A stretch of 64,000 nucleotides of DNA from positions 48,470 to 112,469 of the forward strand of contig VYCF01000014.1 of assembly GCA_009844085.1 (NCBI GenBank), in the 5' to 3' direction. This DNA comes from Gammaproteobacteria bacterium (lineage in GTDB: Bacteria > Pseudomonadota > Gammaproteobacteria > Pseudomonadales > Pseudohongiellaceae). Shown here piece by piece: positions 11,410-21,655 of the stretch (within the stretch, counting starts at the first letter, position 1; each line of letters starts with the position of its first letter). A program made the translations under genes and the position numbers. The notes beneath the pieces were generated by a model, which did no database searches, was not told the DNA's origin, and saw only the letters and a program-made list of their open reading frames with translations.

Positions 11410-12267
11410 TCAGGACGGGAGCCTCAGTTCGATTTCATAGCCGGCGAAGCGGCGCAGGTTGATCACGCCCTGGTCGAAGATCAGGTATTGGCCCTTGATG
11501 CCTTGCAGGATTCCGCCGACCAACGGCTCCTTGTCGAAATTGAAGGAATTCAGCCTGGCCGGGTATTCGAGCACCGGATAGCGGATTTCCACCGGATCGA
11601 GGCCGGTCAGGACGCTGATGGCGAAGAAGCCGAAACGCTCGGAGAGATCGTCGATGCCGGTCTTGCAGATCTCGATCAGGCGCTCTTTCTCCGCGAGCAG
11701 ATCGAGCGGCTCGGCGGTGCCCTTGAGCATGTCGCGCCAGTTGGTCTTGTCGGCCACTTCCTGCTTGAAAAGCACTTCGAGATAGCCCGATTGCATGCGG
11801 CTGCGGACGCGGATGATCGCCAGCGCCTGGGTCGCCCCCTGGTCGATCCAGCGGGTCGGCACTTGCACGGCGCGCGTGATTCCGACCTTGAGGCCGGAGG
11901 AATTGGCGAGATAGACGATATGGTCGCGCATGCAGACGCGCTCGCCCCAGTCGGGTTCGCGGCAGGTGCCCTGGTCGAAATGGCATTTTTCCGGATGGAT
12001 GATGCAGGAATCACATTGCGCGAGCTTGCGGAAGCAGGGGTAGCAATAGCCCTGGTTGAAACTCTTGGCGGTCTTGCGGCCGCAATGGACGCAGAAGATG
12101 CGGCCGGTATGGGCGAGTTGCACCGATTGGCCAATCATCGCGTTGAGCGGCACCCGTTCTTCGGAAAGCACCATGCTGTAGGCGACGGGTTCTTCGAGGC
12201 GGCTTTCCATTTTGCGCATGGTGCCGCAGGCCGCGGTGCGAAGTGCGTTGTCCTGTAGATCGAGCAT
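11410..12267 (-). CDS. DUF2797 family cysteine-rich protein
   Basis: A 285-residue protein of unknown function. Residues ~55-115 hold many cysteines (FCVHCGRKT, GYCYPCFRK, CDSCIIHPEKC, GTCREP, RVC), consistent with zinc fingers. Just after this lies HIVYLANSSGLKVGITR, which resembles the start of a GIY-YIG-type fold (YxA…KVGITR); this is my inference and nuclease activity is not shown. The start at 12267 (MLDLQDN) sits 2 bp after the rhomboid stop codon, so nadK, the rhomboid gene and this gene look like one operon. Confidence 0.8.
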   Translation of the reverse strand: MLDLQDNALRTAACGTMRKMESRLEEPVAYSMVLSEERVPLNAMIGQSVQLAHTGRIFCVHCGRKTAKSFNQGYCYPCFRKLAQCDSCIIHPEKCHFDQGTCREPDWGERVCMRDHIVYLANSSGLKVGITRAVQVPTRWIDQGATQALAIIRVRSRMQSGYLEVLFKQEVADKTNWRDMLKGTAEPLDLLAEKERLIEICKTGIDDLSERFGFFAISVLTGLDPVEIRYPVLEYPARLNSFNFDKEPLVGGILQGIKGQYLIFDQGVINLRRFAGYEIELRLPS

Positions 12268-12268
12268 G

Positions 12269-13147
12269 TCAGTTATCGAGTCCCCCGCCGCGGGCGTTCC
12301 CGCGTCTGCGCATTGCAGCCGCCACAACAATACCGAGGAACAGTCCCGCGAGCAATCCGCCGATATGCGCCGCGGTGGCGATCCAGGACGAGGCGAGCAA
12401 CTCCATCGCCACGAGCATGAATACGAAAACCATGAACATCTGGTCGCTGAGAATCGGTCTGCCGCCGGGCAGCATCTTCTGCATTACCCAGGCGAAGCCG
12501 AGCAGGCCGTAAACCACGCCGGACATGCCGCCGAAATTGTTGCCGCCGCCAAGCAGGTATTGCGCCGTGTTCGCGGTGAACGACGTGAACAGAATCGCGG
12601 CCGGGTAGAGCCAGCGCGGCCGCCGCGGCTCGAGTTGCCGGCCGAAATACCATAGCCACAACATGTTGAAGACCAGGTGCAATTCGCCGAAATGCAGGAA
12701 CATCGGCGTCAGCGTGCGCGCCATCAGCACCGGATTGACGATATCGCCGAGCAATGCGCCGAGGCTGTCGGGCGCCAACAGTGGATAGAACAGGAAGTCC
12801 ACCCGCCAGACCTGCATGCCGAGCCGGCTTAAAACCGCGACCAGCGCGCAGGCGAGCATCAGCGAGATCGTGATCGGGCAAAGCCATACTTCACGCACGA
12901 AGGCGTTCAGCATTCGGCCGGGCCGGAACAGGGGTTGTCTTGTGGGCTCGGGCGCTTGCTGTTCGCGCTCGAGTTCGCTCCATTGCGCCAGGGCGTCGCG
13001 AACCATGCGCGATTCCGATTCGGTCGGCGTCCAGATCACCTGCCGGCCCGATTCCTCGATGATGCGATGCCGCACGCCCTGGTGCGTAAGCGCCTGGCTG
13101 AAAGCGAGCAGATCGACATCGATCGGCAGACTGGCAGCCTTAATCAT
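12269..13147 (-). CDS. GlpG-like rhomboid intramembrane serine protease
   Basis: A 292-residue membrane protease with a soluble N-terminal domain (residues ~1-75) as in E. coli GlpG, then six hydrophobic segments. The catalytic serine is S209 in GGMSG and the histidine is H261 in TAAHIGG. The oxyanion region HFGELHLVFNM supplies H152, H157 and N161, spaced as in GlpG. It should cleave transmembrane substrates in the inner membrane. Its first codons overlap the end of nadK by 8 bp. Confidence 0.9.
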   Translation of the reverse strand: MIKAASLPIDVDLLAFSQALTHQGVRHRIIEESGRQVIWTPTESESRMVRDALAQWSELEREQQAPEPTRQPLFRPGRMLNAFVREVWLCPITISLMLACALVAVLSRLGMQVWRVDFLFYPLLAPDSLGALLGDIVNPVLMARTLTPMFLHFGELHLVFNMLWLWYFGRQLEPRRPRWLYPAAILFTSFTANTAQYLLGGGNNFGGMSGVVYGLLGFAWVMQKMLPGGRPILSDQMFMVFVFMLVAMELLASSWIATAAHIGGLLAGLFLGIVVAAAMRRRGNARGGGLDN

Positions 13148-14033
13148 CTGTCCGGTTGGAATTGGCCAGGCGACTGCCCCAGCCGAGCTTGCTGCGGCAG
13201 GCCTGGTAACTGGTGTAGTCGAGGGGATGGATCAACTTGAGAAAAGTCGAATTCTTGCGCACGAAGATTTCGTCGCCGGCGCGGGCCGTATAGCGCACCT
13301 GCCCGTCGCAACTCAATTGCGGCTCAAGTTCTTCCTTCGCCCCGACCACCAGGCGGATCTCGCTGCCGCCGTCCACTACCAGGGGGCGGCTGCTCAGAGA
13401 ATGCGGATACATCGGTACGAGCACGAGTGCGTCGAGCCGGGGATGCATGATCGGCCCGCCCGCGGAAAGCGCGTAAGCCGTTGAGCCGGTCGGCGTCGCC
13501 ACGATGAGTCCGTCGGATTCCTGGCTATAGACGAATTGCCCGTCGATGAACAACTCGAAGGAAATCATCTGCGCGGCCTTTCCCGGGTGCAGCACGATAT
13601 CGTTCAGGGCGCGGCCGACCGCCTGACTGCTGCCTTCCCGGACCACTTCGGCGTCGAGCAGAAACCGGTCCTCGCTGACGAAATTGCCATCCAGGAATTC
13701 GCCGATGCGTTGTTCGAGTTCGTCCGGCAGCACATCGGTCAGAAAGCCGAGGCGGCCGCGATTGACGCCGATTACCGGCGTATCGAAGACATGTTTCGCC
13801 ACATGCAGGAGGCTGCCGTCGCCGCCGACGACGATGACGAGATCGCAATGACTCGCCAGCTCCTCCACCGGAACTGCCCGCGCCTTCGGCAATTGCATCA
13901 TGCCGGCGGTAACGTCGTCGAAGACGATCTTGCGGCCCTTGCCTTCGAGGAAAGAAATCAGCCGTTGCAGGGTTTCCACGGCGCCGTTGTGGCCGGGCCG
14001 TCCTATCGCGCCAATGCTGGTGAATTCCGCCAT
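13140..14033 (-). CDS. nadK: NAD kinase
   Basis: A 297-residue ATP-dependent NAD kinase that makes NADP. The nucleotide motif GGDGS is at residues 70-74, followed by the NE/D-type motif in ALNDIVL and the glycine-rich TPTGSTAYALSAGGP. The start at 14033 (MAEFTSIGAIG) fits the family; a further in-frame start at 14099 would add an unconserved basic leader. First gene of a likely nadK-rhomboid-DUF2797 operon. Confidence 0.95.
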   Translation of the reverse strand: MAEFTSIGAIGRPGHNGAVETLQRLISFLEGKGRKIVFDDVTAGMMQLPKARAVPVEELASHCDLVIVVGGDGSLLHVAKHVFDTPVIGVNRGRLGFLTDVLPDELEQRIGEFLDGNFVSEDRFLLDAEVVREGSSQAVGRALNDIVLHPGKAAQMISFELFIDGQFVYSQESDGLIVATPTGSTAYALSAGGPIMHPRLDALVLVPMYPHSLSSRPLVVDGGSEIRLVVGAKEELEPQLSCDGQVRYTARAGDEIFVRKNSTFLKLIHPLDYTSYQACRSKLGWGSRLANSNRTDD

Positions 14034-14123
14034 GTCGCCAAACCGGGCCGGGCCGCGGGGAAGCCGCCAAGGGGCATGGAGTATAGCACGCGACACCATT
14101 TCGGCCGGTCAATACCGCCGCGG

Positions 14124-15848
14124 TCAGTTCGTAAACCGCAGGCGCAGGGGCTGGTGCAAATAGATGATTTCGCCCGGGATCTGATAGGCGAGATAGATCT
14201 GGATTTCGATGCCGCGCAGATTGGCGGCGACCTCGTAATTGTCGACGATGTGGAATCGCTCGATCGGCCGCAGGGCGCGTTCGAATGTGGCCGACCTGAG
14301 TCCGCCCAGGGTCCCGTCCCACAAGGTGAGGCCGATTTCCCGATCGAGTTGATGGAACTCGCGGGAATCCGCGGTGATGAGAATATGGAACGACCCCGTC
14401 AGCCCGATGTGTTCCGGATCCACCTCGATTTCCGCCACCAGGCGCAGCACATCGCCGGACCCGGCGCTGTCGGTGTAGCCGAGTTCATCGTTGATCTGGC
14501 CGGCCAGGGCCAGTCGCGCGGACGTAGACCCGGCAATGAGGCTCCGCCCGTGCAGGAAAGGCAGGTCGGGCATGGTCCGGGGCAGCCATGACTCGACCTG
14601 GGGCGCCACGATGTTGAGAGTCGCTGTCGCGTTGGCGCCCATGTCTTCGTTTTGCGGACGGCCGCAGGCGAATTCGCCGCATTGCAGATCGGGGTTGGAG
14701 AAAATCGAAGTTCGGTTCGGCACGGAAAACTTTGACGGAGTCGCCATGACCGTGGCGAATTCCTCATCTACTCCATAGCCGGTCGCAAAATCGAAAGTGC
14801 CGCCGTAGCCGTCTTCCCGGTGCGAATGGGTCAGACCCATGTTGTGTCCGATTTCATGGGCGAGTACCAGGTCCTGGGCGCAGTCGGCGGCGACCCAGGC
14901 GTAGCCGAGGGCCATTTCCGCCGGATCGCTGAAGTCGCCTTGCATGCCGAATCCGCCTATCGGCGCCAGACCGCATTTCGTTTCGCTTTCGGCAGCGTCG
15001 AACAGCACCACGAGGTCGGCGCCATAGCGCTGCCGCAACTCCATGACGCCGGCAAAGGCGGGATGGGATCCGCTCATCAATTCGGTCAACGTGCGGTTCG
15101 CGTCTCCGCTTTCGACATAGGGGACGAGCTGGAAATGCACCGGCCGCAGGCGAATTCGCGCTTCGCTGTTGTACAAGGCGCTGTTAGCTGCGTTAATGAA
15201 GCCGTTTATTCGATTCTCGATGCTCGCCGGATAAAGCCTGGCGGCGGCCGGCGTATACAGGGCCATGAGGTCGATTGCGGCAATCGAATCGTCCACCGAA
15301 GAAGCGTCGCCGGGGTCGGTGCGGCGCAGCGTCTCGATGAAATCGCTGACCCCGTCGCCGTCATTGTCGCTGAGGGTGTCGTGAACGACCGGCGCCGATG
15401 AATCTACCCGCAAGTCGCCGAGCAGCGCGGAGGCGACCACGGCCGGGCGGCTGTTTTCCGAGGTTGCCACCGTAACCGAAAAGGATCTGCGACTTCCCGC
15501 GGAAAAATCGCCAAGTTCGCAATAGAGAATCTCCTGCCCAGAAAGGCTTGGCTGCCGGCGGCACTGGCTCGGCGCGGAAACCAGGCTGGTGTTCTCCAGC
15601 AGAAAATAGATTTCCAGGGCGATGTCCGACCTCGCGCCGGCGCCCCGGTTTTCGAGTTCATAGTCGACCGTGACATTGCCGCCGACGATTACGCTGGGTT
15701 CGGTGAAATGCTGGGACAGGCGAAATCCGTCCGCGTCAACCGCGACCGAAGGGCCCATATCCGGCACTGGCAGCGTATCCAGCGCGGCCGCATGCATTCC
15801 CGCTGTCAAGAATAGCAACGCGGCAAGAAAGGAATCCGAACTAGGCAA
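14124..15848 (-). CDS. secreted metzincin-type zinc metalloprotease
   Basis: A 574-residue exported protein. A hydrophobic signal segment covers residues ~6-22. Residues ~45-130 look like a beta-sandwich of the DUF11/CARDB type. DNDGDGVSDF at 161-170 is a thrombospondin type 3-like calcium loop. The catalytic domain carries HEIGHNMGLTH at 331-341, the complete HExxHxxGxxH metzincin site, with a Met-turn methionine at about 368 (ATVMATP). The ~150 residues after the catalytic domain are unassigned. The start is a TTG at 15848 without a clear Shine-Dalgarno, so the first residues are uncertain. Likely a secreted reprolysin-like protease; the substrate is unknown. Confidence 0.85.
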   Translation of the reverse strand: MPSSDSFLAALLFLTAGMHAAALDTLPVPDMGPSVAVDADGFRLSQHFTEPSVIVGGNVTVDYELENRGAGARSDIALEIYFLLENTSLVSAPSQCRRQPSLSGQEILYCELGDFSAGSRRSFSVTVATSENSRPAVVASALLGDLRVDSSAPVVHDTLSDNDGDGVSDFIETLRRTDPGDASSVDDSIAAIDLMALYTPAAARLYPASIENRINGFINAANSALYNSEARIRLRPVHFQLVPYVESGDANRTLTELMSGSHPAFAGVMELRQRYGADLVVLFDAAESETKCGLAPIGGFGMQGDFSDPAEMALGYAWVAADCAQDLVLAHEIGHNMGLTHSHREDGYGGTFDFATGYGVDEEFATVMATPSKFSVPNRTSIFSNPDLQCGEFACGRPQNEDMGANATATLNIVAPQVESWLPRTMPDLPFLHGRSLIAGSTSARLALAGQINDELGYTDSAGSGDVLRLVAEIEVDPEHIGLTGSFHILITADSREFHQLDREIGLTLWDGTLGGLRSATFERALRPIERFHIVDNYEVAANLRGIEIQIYLAYQIPGEIIYLHQPLRLRFTN

Positions 15849-15957
15849 TGATTCAAGTCCAAACGGAACGATGCGCCGTTTGCGGGAATTTTTGCCAATT
15901 ATCCTGTTACACTCAAGCGCGATTTTCCAATGACTATCGAACTACAGGAGATACTAC

Positions 15958-16323
15958 ATGGCGTACATTGACGGCTTCGTGCTTGCGGTTCCGGCCGCCA
16001 ACAAGCAAGAGTTCATCGAACATGCGGAATTCGTCGACCAGATCATCAAGGATTTCGGCGCCGACCGCATCGTCGAATGCTGGGCCGACGACGTGCCCGA
16101 CGGCGAGGTCACCGATTTCCGGCGGGCCGTAAAGGCGAAGGACGACGAAATCGTGGTCTTTGCCTGGATCGAATGGCCCGACAAGGAGACGCGCGACGCC
16201 GGCATGAAAAAAATGCAGGAACACGCCAAGGACGACGAACGCTGGGATCCGGAAAAATACCCGCCCCCGTTCGACGGCAAGCGCATGGTCTGGGGCGGCT
16301 TTACCCCGGTGGTGGAAATCTGA
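15958..16323 (+). CDS. DUF1428 family protein
   Basis: A 121-residue protein matching the DUF1428 family: it begins MAYIDGFVLAVPAANK, has the GADRIVECWADDVPDG segment and ends FDGKRMVWGGFTPV. The family has a ferredoxin-like (dimeric alpha-beta barrel) fold and no agreed reaction. AGGAGA at 15945-15950 is a good ribosome site for the ATG. It is monocistronic, divergent from the metzincin gene and facing tRNA-Pro. Confidence 0.9.
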   Translation: MAYIDGFVLAVPAANKQEFIEHAEFVDQIIKDFGADRIVECWADDVPDGEVTDFRRAVKAKDDEIVVFAWIEWPDKETRDAGMKKMQEHAKDDERWDPEKYPPPFDGKRMVWGGFTPVVEI

Positions 16324-16327
16324 AGAT

Positions 16328-16404
16328 TGGTCGGGACGGCGGGATTTGAACCCACGACCACTACACCCCCAGTGTAGTGCGCTACCAGACTGCGCTACGC
16401 CCCG
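16328..16404 (-). tRNA. tRNA-Pro (anticodon GGG)
   Basis: A 77-nt tRNA read on the minus strand. The acceptor stem CGGGGCG pairs with CGTCCCG with one G-T wobble, the D stem is GCGC/GCGC, the anticodon stem is CTACA/TGTAG with loop CTGGGGG (anticodon GGG), and the T arm contains GTTCAAAT. The 3' CCA is encoded at 16328-16330. It lies 12 bp after the MerR-type gene and may be transcribed with it, an arrangement also known in Pseudomonas. Confidence 0.96.
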
Positions 16405-16416
16405 AAGGCGGGGAGT

Positions 16417-16749
16417 CTACAACAAGTCGATGACTTGTTCTAATTCCCGCGCCAGGGCGCCGATCTCGGCCGCGTTGGCCGGCGGATTCCTCGCGGCCTC
16501 GTTCAGTTTTCGCCGCGCTCCGTCGATGGTAAAGCCCTGTTCGTACAGCAATGTCCTGATATTGCGCACGAGCAGCACATCCTGCATTCGATAATAGCGC
16601 CGGTTCCCCCGCCGCTTGTCCGGTTGCAGGCTGGGAAACTCCTTTTCCCAATATCGGAGCACATGCGGTTTGACCGCGCACAACTCGCTGACTTCGCCGA
16701 TGGCGAAATAGCGTTTGGGTGGAATCGGCGGCAGATCTGCGCTAGTCAT
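16417..16749 (-). CDS. MerR family transcriptional regulator
   Basis: A 110-residue protein with an N-terminal MerR winged helix-turn-helix: [20 protein letters not shown] at ~12-31, then RYWEKEFP and RRYYR. The C-terminal ~45 residues are a short helical tail with no effector domain or metal-binding cysteines. This small MerR protein follows ihfA in many gammaproteobacteria; its ligand is unknown. Its start overlaps the end of ihfA by 8 bp, so translation is coupled. Confidence 0.9.
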   Translation of the reverse strand: MTSADLPPIPPKRYFAIGEVSELCAVKPHVLRYWEKEFPSLQPDKRRGNRRYYRMQDVLLVRNIRTLLYEQGFTIDGARRKLNEAARNPPANAAEIGALARELEQVIDLL

Positions 16750-17050
16750 CGAGTCCGTCGTATCCTTCCACGTTGGACTTCAGTTTCTGCCCGGGCCGAA
16801 AGGTCACCACGCGGCGCGCCTCGATTGGAATCTCTTCGCCCGTCTTCGGATTCCTGCCGGGCCGCTGCTTCTTGTTGCGCAATTCGAAATTGCCGAAGCC
16901 CGACAGTTTGACGGGCTGATTGTTTTCCAGGGAAAGACGGATTTCCTCGAAAAACAGCTCCACGATTTCCTTGGCTTCGCGCTTGTTCAAGCCCAGTTCT
17001 TCAAAAAGATGTTCCGCCAAATCTGCCTTGGTCAGCGCCTTGTCGCCCAT
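16742..17050 (-). CDS. ihfA: integration host factor subunit alpha
   Basis: A 102-residue HU/IHF-family DNA-bending protein that pairs with IhfB. It begins [20 protein letters not shown] and carries the DNA-clamping arm with [12 protein letters not shown] followed by [13 protein letters not shown]. The start at 17050 is chosen because it matches the family length of about 100 residues. Downstream of pheT by 13 bp, as usual. IhfB is encoded at 31483, so both IHF subunits are in this window. Confidence 0.97.
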   Translation of the reverse strand: MGDKALTKADLAEHLFEELGLNKREAKEIVELFFEEIRLSLENNQPVKLSGFGNFELRNKKQRPGRNPKTGEEIPIEARRVVTFRPGQKLKSNVEGYDGLDD

Positions 17051-17063
17051 GGATATCCCCGGT

Positions 17064-19454
17064 TCAGTTACGTAAAGAAGCGTTAAATCTCGTCTGTAGC
17101 GCCTTGATTGTACTGTCAATTACCTGGTCGATCTCGGCATCTCCAAGAGTGCGCGAAGGATGTTGCCAGGTCAAGCCCAAGGCGATGCTTTTGCTGCCCG
17201 CCGGCACCGCGCCGCCGCGATACACGTCCAGTACGCGCAGGCTCGCCAGCAGCGGACCCGCCGCGTCGCGCACCGTTCGCTCGATATCGCTTGCCTCGAA
17301 TTCCTCGTCGATCACTATAGCCAGGTCCCGGCTGACCTCGGGAAAGCGCGACGGCTCCTCCGCCGCCGGCACTTCCTGCCGGCACAGGGCATCGAGTTCC
17401 ACTTCGAACAGAAAGACTGCCGGCAGTTCGAATTCTCTTTGCAGCGCGGGATGCAAGGCGCCGATATATCCGGCGCGTTCTCCATCGAGCAGGATCTCCG
17501 CGCATTGTCCGGGATGCAGGCCGGGCCGGGCTGCGGCGGCAAATCGAAGACGGGAAGTCCTGCCCCCCAGATCGAATAGCGACTCCAGGTCTCCTTTCGC
17601 ATCGAAAAAATCCGCGGTCTCGCCGGAATTGTTCCAGTTCTTCGGTTCCCTGCCACCGGCGATCAGGCCCGCCAGCATCGCTTGCTGGTGAAATCCTTCC
17701 GCTGTACGGCCGAATGCGAGACCGGTCTCGAACAGGCGCAGATGTTCCTGCCGCCGATTCACGTTGTATCGCAAGGTCTGCACGAGACCGGGCATGAGAC
17801 TGCCGCGCATGACCGACATGTCACGCGAGATCGGATTTCGCAATTCCACAGTTTCCGCGGCTTCAACGCTGAAGCGGCCGGCCAGTACCGGTTCGATGAA
17901 ACTGTAGGTGACGACTTCCTGGAATCCCAGCGCCACGAGATGATCTCGTATGCGCTCCAGGGCGATCTCGTTTTCCGGCGCCTGACCCATTTCCTGCCGA
18001 TTGAGGCCCATGGCCAGGGGCAACTTGTCGTATCCGTGGATACGGGCGAGTTCCTCGAGCAGGTCGGCTTCGATGGCCACATCGTATCGGTAAGAGGGCA
18101 CTTCAACCGTCACGTCTTCGTCGTTTTCCTCAAGCACGGCAAAGCCGAGCCTGGTCAGAATGTCCAGGACGCCCTCGCGTGGTATTTCGACGCCCAGCAC
18201 GCACGCAATGGAAGCGAATTTCAGCCGCACCTGGTGCGCTTCGGGTATCTCGCCCAGCGCTTCGGTAACCGGCCCTGCTTTCCCGCCGGCGATTTCGAGC
18301 AGCAATTCCGTCGCCCGCGCCATGGCACGATGCTGCAGGAGATAGTCGACCCCGCGTTCGTATCGTTGTTGAGCGTCGGTCTGCAATCCCACGGCGCGTC
18401 CCCTGCCGGCGACCGCGAACGGCGCGAAAGAGGCGCATTCGAGAAAAACATCGCTGGTCTGTTCGCTCACCGCCGTGTTCATGCCGCCCATGATGCCGGC
18501 CATGGCCACCGCTCCGGCGCCGTCGGCGATGACCAGCGTATCGGGTTGCAACTCGAGTTCCTTGCCGTCGAGCAATGTCAGTTTCTCGCCCGGACAGGCT
18601 AGCCGCACATCGATATGTTTTTGCAATTTGCCGAAATCGAACGCGTGCAGCGGCTGGCCGAGTTCGAGCAGAACGAAATTCGTCACGTCGACGACGGGGT
18701 CGATGCAACGCAGGCCGCCGCGCCGCAATTTTTCCTGCATCCACATGGGCGTTTCCGCATTGAGATCGATCCCCCGGACGATCCTGCCGAGGTAGCGCGG
18801 GCATTCCTTCCCGGCGCTGATGCGAACCGGAAATTCATCTTCGAGGGTTACCGCGGGATTGGAATCCGGCGGCATGGCGACGTCGAGCCGCATCATGGCG
18901 CCGACGTCCCGGGCCAGGCCGAGCATGCCCAGGCAGTCGCCCCGGTTCGGCGTTAGATCGAGCTCGATACTGTTGTCGTCGAGCGCAAGATAGTCCCGGA
19001 TATCGGCGCCGGCCGGCGCATCGGCGGGCAATTCGAGCAGGCCGTCGGAAGATTCGGCCATGCCGAGTTCTTCCGCCGAGCAAAGCATGCCGCTGGATTC
19101 GACGCCGCGAATATCGACCGCGCCTACTTTCCTGTCTCCGCCGTCGTCGCCCGCCTGCCTGAATCCGGCGCCGACTCTGGCGTATGGCGCCTTCAAACCG
19201 ATTCTCGTGTTCGGCGCGCCGCAGACGACCTGGTGGCTGGAGACGCCGTCATCGACCTGGCAAACATACAGGGATTTCGCCTCGGGATGCGTTTCGACGG
19301 CTACGACCTCAGCCACGACCACACCCGAAAACTCGCCGGCCACGGGAGTGCGCCCTCCTACTTCGAGGCCCGCCATGGTCAGGCTTTCCGCGAGTTCGAC
19401 GGAGTCGACCGGGACATCCACCCATTCCCTGAGCCAGGATTCGCTGAAGATCAT
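17064..19454 (-). CDS. pheT: phenylalanyl-tRNA synthetase beta subunit
   Basis: A 796-residue beta chain of the (alpha-beta)2 synthetase. It starts [13 protein letters not shown], then an EMAP/OB-type tRNA-binding region (residues ~40-150), the B3/B4 editing domain, B5 and a C-terminal ferredoxin-fold anticodon-binding domain ([16 protein letters not shown]). Length equals the E. coli protein within one residue. The start at 19454 excludes an unconserved open extension into pheS. It follows pheS after 22 bp. Confidence 0.97.
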   Translation of the reverse strand: MIFSESWLREWVDVPVDSVELAESLTMAGLEVGGRTPVAGEFSGVVVAEVVAVETHPEAKSLYVCQVDDGVSSHQVVCGAPNTRIGLKAPYARVGAGFRQAGDDGGDRKVGAVDIRGVESSGMLCSAEELGMAESSDGLLELPADAPAGADIRDYLALDDNSIELDLTPNRGDCLGMLGLARDVGAMMRLDVAMPPDSNPAVTLEDEFPVRISAGKECPRYLGRIVRGIDLNAETPMWMQEKLRRGGLRCIDPVVDVTNFVLLELGQPLHAFDFGKLQKHIDVRLACPGEKLTLLDGKELELQPDTLVIADGAGAVAMAGIMGGMNTAVSEQTSDVFLECASFAPFAVAGRGRAVGLQTDAQQRYERGVDYLLQHRAMARATELLLEIAGGKAGPVTEALGEIPEAHQVRLKFASIACVLGVEIPREGVLDILTRLGFAVLEENDEDVTVEVPSYRYDVAIEADLLEELARIHGYDKLPLAMGLNRQEMGQAPENEIALERIRDHLVALGFQEVVTYSFIEPVLAGRFSVEAAETVELRNPISRDMSVMRGSLMPGLVQTLRYNVNRRQEHLRLFETGLAFGRTAEGFHQQAMLAGLIAGGREPKNWNNSGETADFFDAKGDLESLFDLGGRTSRLRFAAAARPGLHPGQCAEILLDGERAGYIGALHPALQREFELPAVFLFEVELDALCRQEVPAAEEPSRFPEVSRDLAIVIDEEFEASDIERTVRDAAGPLLASLRVLDVYRGGAVPAGSKSIALGLTWQHPSRTLGDAEIDQVIDSTIKALQTRFNASLRN

Positions 19455-19476
19455 CGAAGCTATCCTTCCGTCCGGT

Positions 19477-20517
<1,041 letters not shown>

Positions 20518-20877
20518 TCAGGCGGCCAGAGAAGCTTTTGCCTGGTCTACGATCGCCGAAAAAGCGGGTTTGTCATGCACCGCGAGGTCCGCCAGCACGC
20601 GCCGGTCGATTTCGATATTCGCCTTCCTGAGTCCGGCGACGAGTTGGCTGTAACTGATGCCGAATTCGCGCGCCTGGGCGTTGATCCGGGTTATCCACAA
20701 ACTGCGAAAAACGCGCTTGCGCGTCCTGCGGTCCCGATAGGCGTATTGCGCAGCCTTGGTAACAGCCTGCTTGGCGACGCGGAACACCCGGCTGCGAGCG
20801 CCGTAATAGCCCTTGGCCTGCTCCAGTACTTTCTTGTGTCGGCGCCTCGCAACCACGCCTCGCTTGACTCTAGCCAC
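20518..20877 (-). CDS. rplT: 50S ribosomal protein L20
   Basis: A 119-residue L20 with the usual highly basic N-terminus ([20 protein letters not shown]) and the [20 protein letters not shown] core. Translation begins at a GTG (20877). L20 assembles early on 23S rRNA and in E. coli represses its own operon. Order infC-rpmI-rplT is canonical. Confidence 0.97.
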   Translation of the reverse strand: MARVKRGVVARRRHKKVLEQAKGYYGARSRVFRVAKQAVTKAAQYAYRDRRTRKRVFRSLWITRINAQAREFGISYSQLVAGLRKANIEIDRRVLADLAVHDKPAFSAIVDQAKASLAA

Positions 20878-20905
20878 TTGAATATTCCTCGAATTCTTCC
20901 CAGGC

Positions 20906-21097
20906 TTACTTGTCGCCGAGCATCCTCTTGACCGCCTTCACATCGGCAGGGTCCACGTGGGAGGTGCCACGCAGATTCCGCTTGCGCTTGGTAGTCATCT
21001 TGGTAAGGATGTGGCTCCGGTTGGCGGACTTGCGCTTGTAGCCGGAACCGGTCGCCTTGAATCTCTTGGCGGCGCCGCGCTTTGTTTTCGCTTTCAC
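20906..21097 (-). CDS. rpmI: 50S ribosomal protein L35
   Basis: A 63-residue L35 with [20 protein letters not shown] near the start and [14 protein letters not shown] in the middle. There is no ATG. GTG codons at 21106 and 21097 both fit; I prefer 21097 because the purine-rich AAAGAG then lies at ribosome-site distance and the N-terminus ([13 protein letters not shown]) matches other L35 proteins better. The 21106 start would add MSN. It lies about 30 bp after infC. Confidence 0.93.
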   Translation of the reverse strand: MKAKTKRGAAKRFKATGSGYKRKSANRSHILTKMTTKRKRNLRGTSHVDPADVKAVKRMLGDK

Positions 21098-21127
21098 ATT
21101 GCTCACTCTTTCAGGTCTCGCCCGCAC

Positions 21128-21655
21128 TCATGCGCGCTTCTTGTTGGGCGCCAGCACCATGACGATCTGGCGGCCCTCCATCTTGGGCTCCTGCTCCACC
21201 GTGCCGTACTCGTCCAGATCCTGGCGAATACGTTCGACCAGTTCCTGGCCGATATGCTGGTGCGCCATCTCCCGGCCGCGAAATCGCAAGGAAACCTTGG
21301 TCTTGTCTCCATCCGAGAGGAAACGGATGAGATTGCGCAATTTGACCTCGTAGTCTCCCTGCTCGGTTCCCGGCCTGAACTTCACTTCCTTGACATGCAC
21401 CCGCCGCTGTTTCTTGCGATTGGCAGCGCGCTGCTTTTTCAGGTCGAAAACGTGTTTGCCGTAATCCATGATCTTGCAAACCGGGGGATCCGCGTCCGGG
21501 ACGATCAGCACTAGATCGAGTTGGGCGTCCGAAGCCGCATTGCGCGCGTCTTCGATGGAAACGATCCCTACCTGTTCACCATCGGCTCCGATCAGCCGCA
21601 CCTGCGGCGCATCGATCTGTTCGTTGATGATCGCCTTTTTGGCACTGCTCCTCAT
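21128..21655 (-). CDS. infC: translation initiation factor IF-3
   Basis: A 175-residue IF-3: the N-terminal domain ([15 protein letters not shown]…[14 protein letters not shown]), a basic linker, then the C-terminal domain ([19 protein letters not shown]…[10 protein letters not shown]). The start is an ATG at 21655 that overlaps the thrS stop as ATGA. An in-frame TGA lies five codons upstream, so no earlier start is possible. E. coli infC instead uses AUU, the basis of its autoregulation; that codon is absent here. Confidence 0.96.
   Translation of the reverse strand: MRSSAKKAIINEQIDAPQVRLIGADGEQVGIVSIEDARNAASDAQLDLVLIVPDADPPVCKIMDYGKHVFDLKKQRAANRKKQRRVHVKEVKFRPGTEQGDYEVKLRNLIRFLSDGDKTKVSLRFRGREMAHQHIGQELVERIRQDLDEYGTVEQEPKMEGRQIVMVLAPNKKRA

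Noticed and set aside
9319..12258. A 979-codon open frame on the plus strand opposite pepN and the DUF2797 gene
   Set aside because: It is the antisense shadow of well-identified genes in GC-rich DNA, has no recognisable domain and covers two unrelated genes. The same applies to long antisense frames opposite gyrA (37689-39449) and uvrB (24396-25913).
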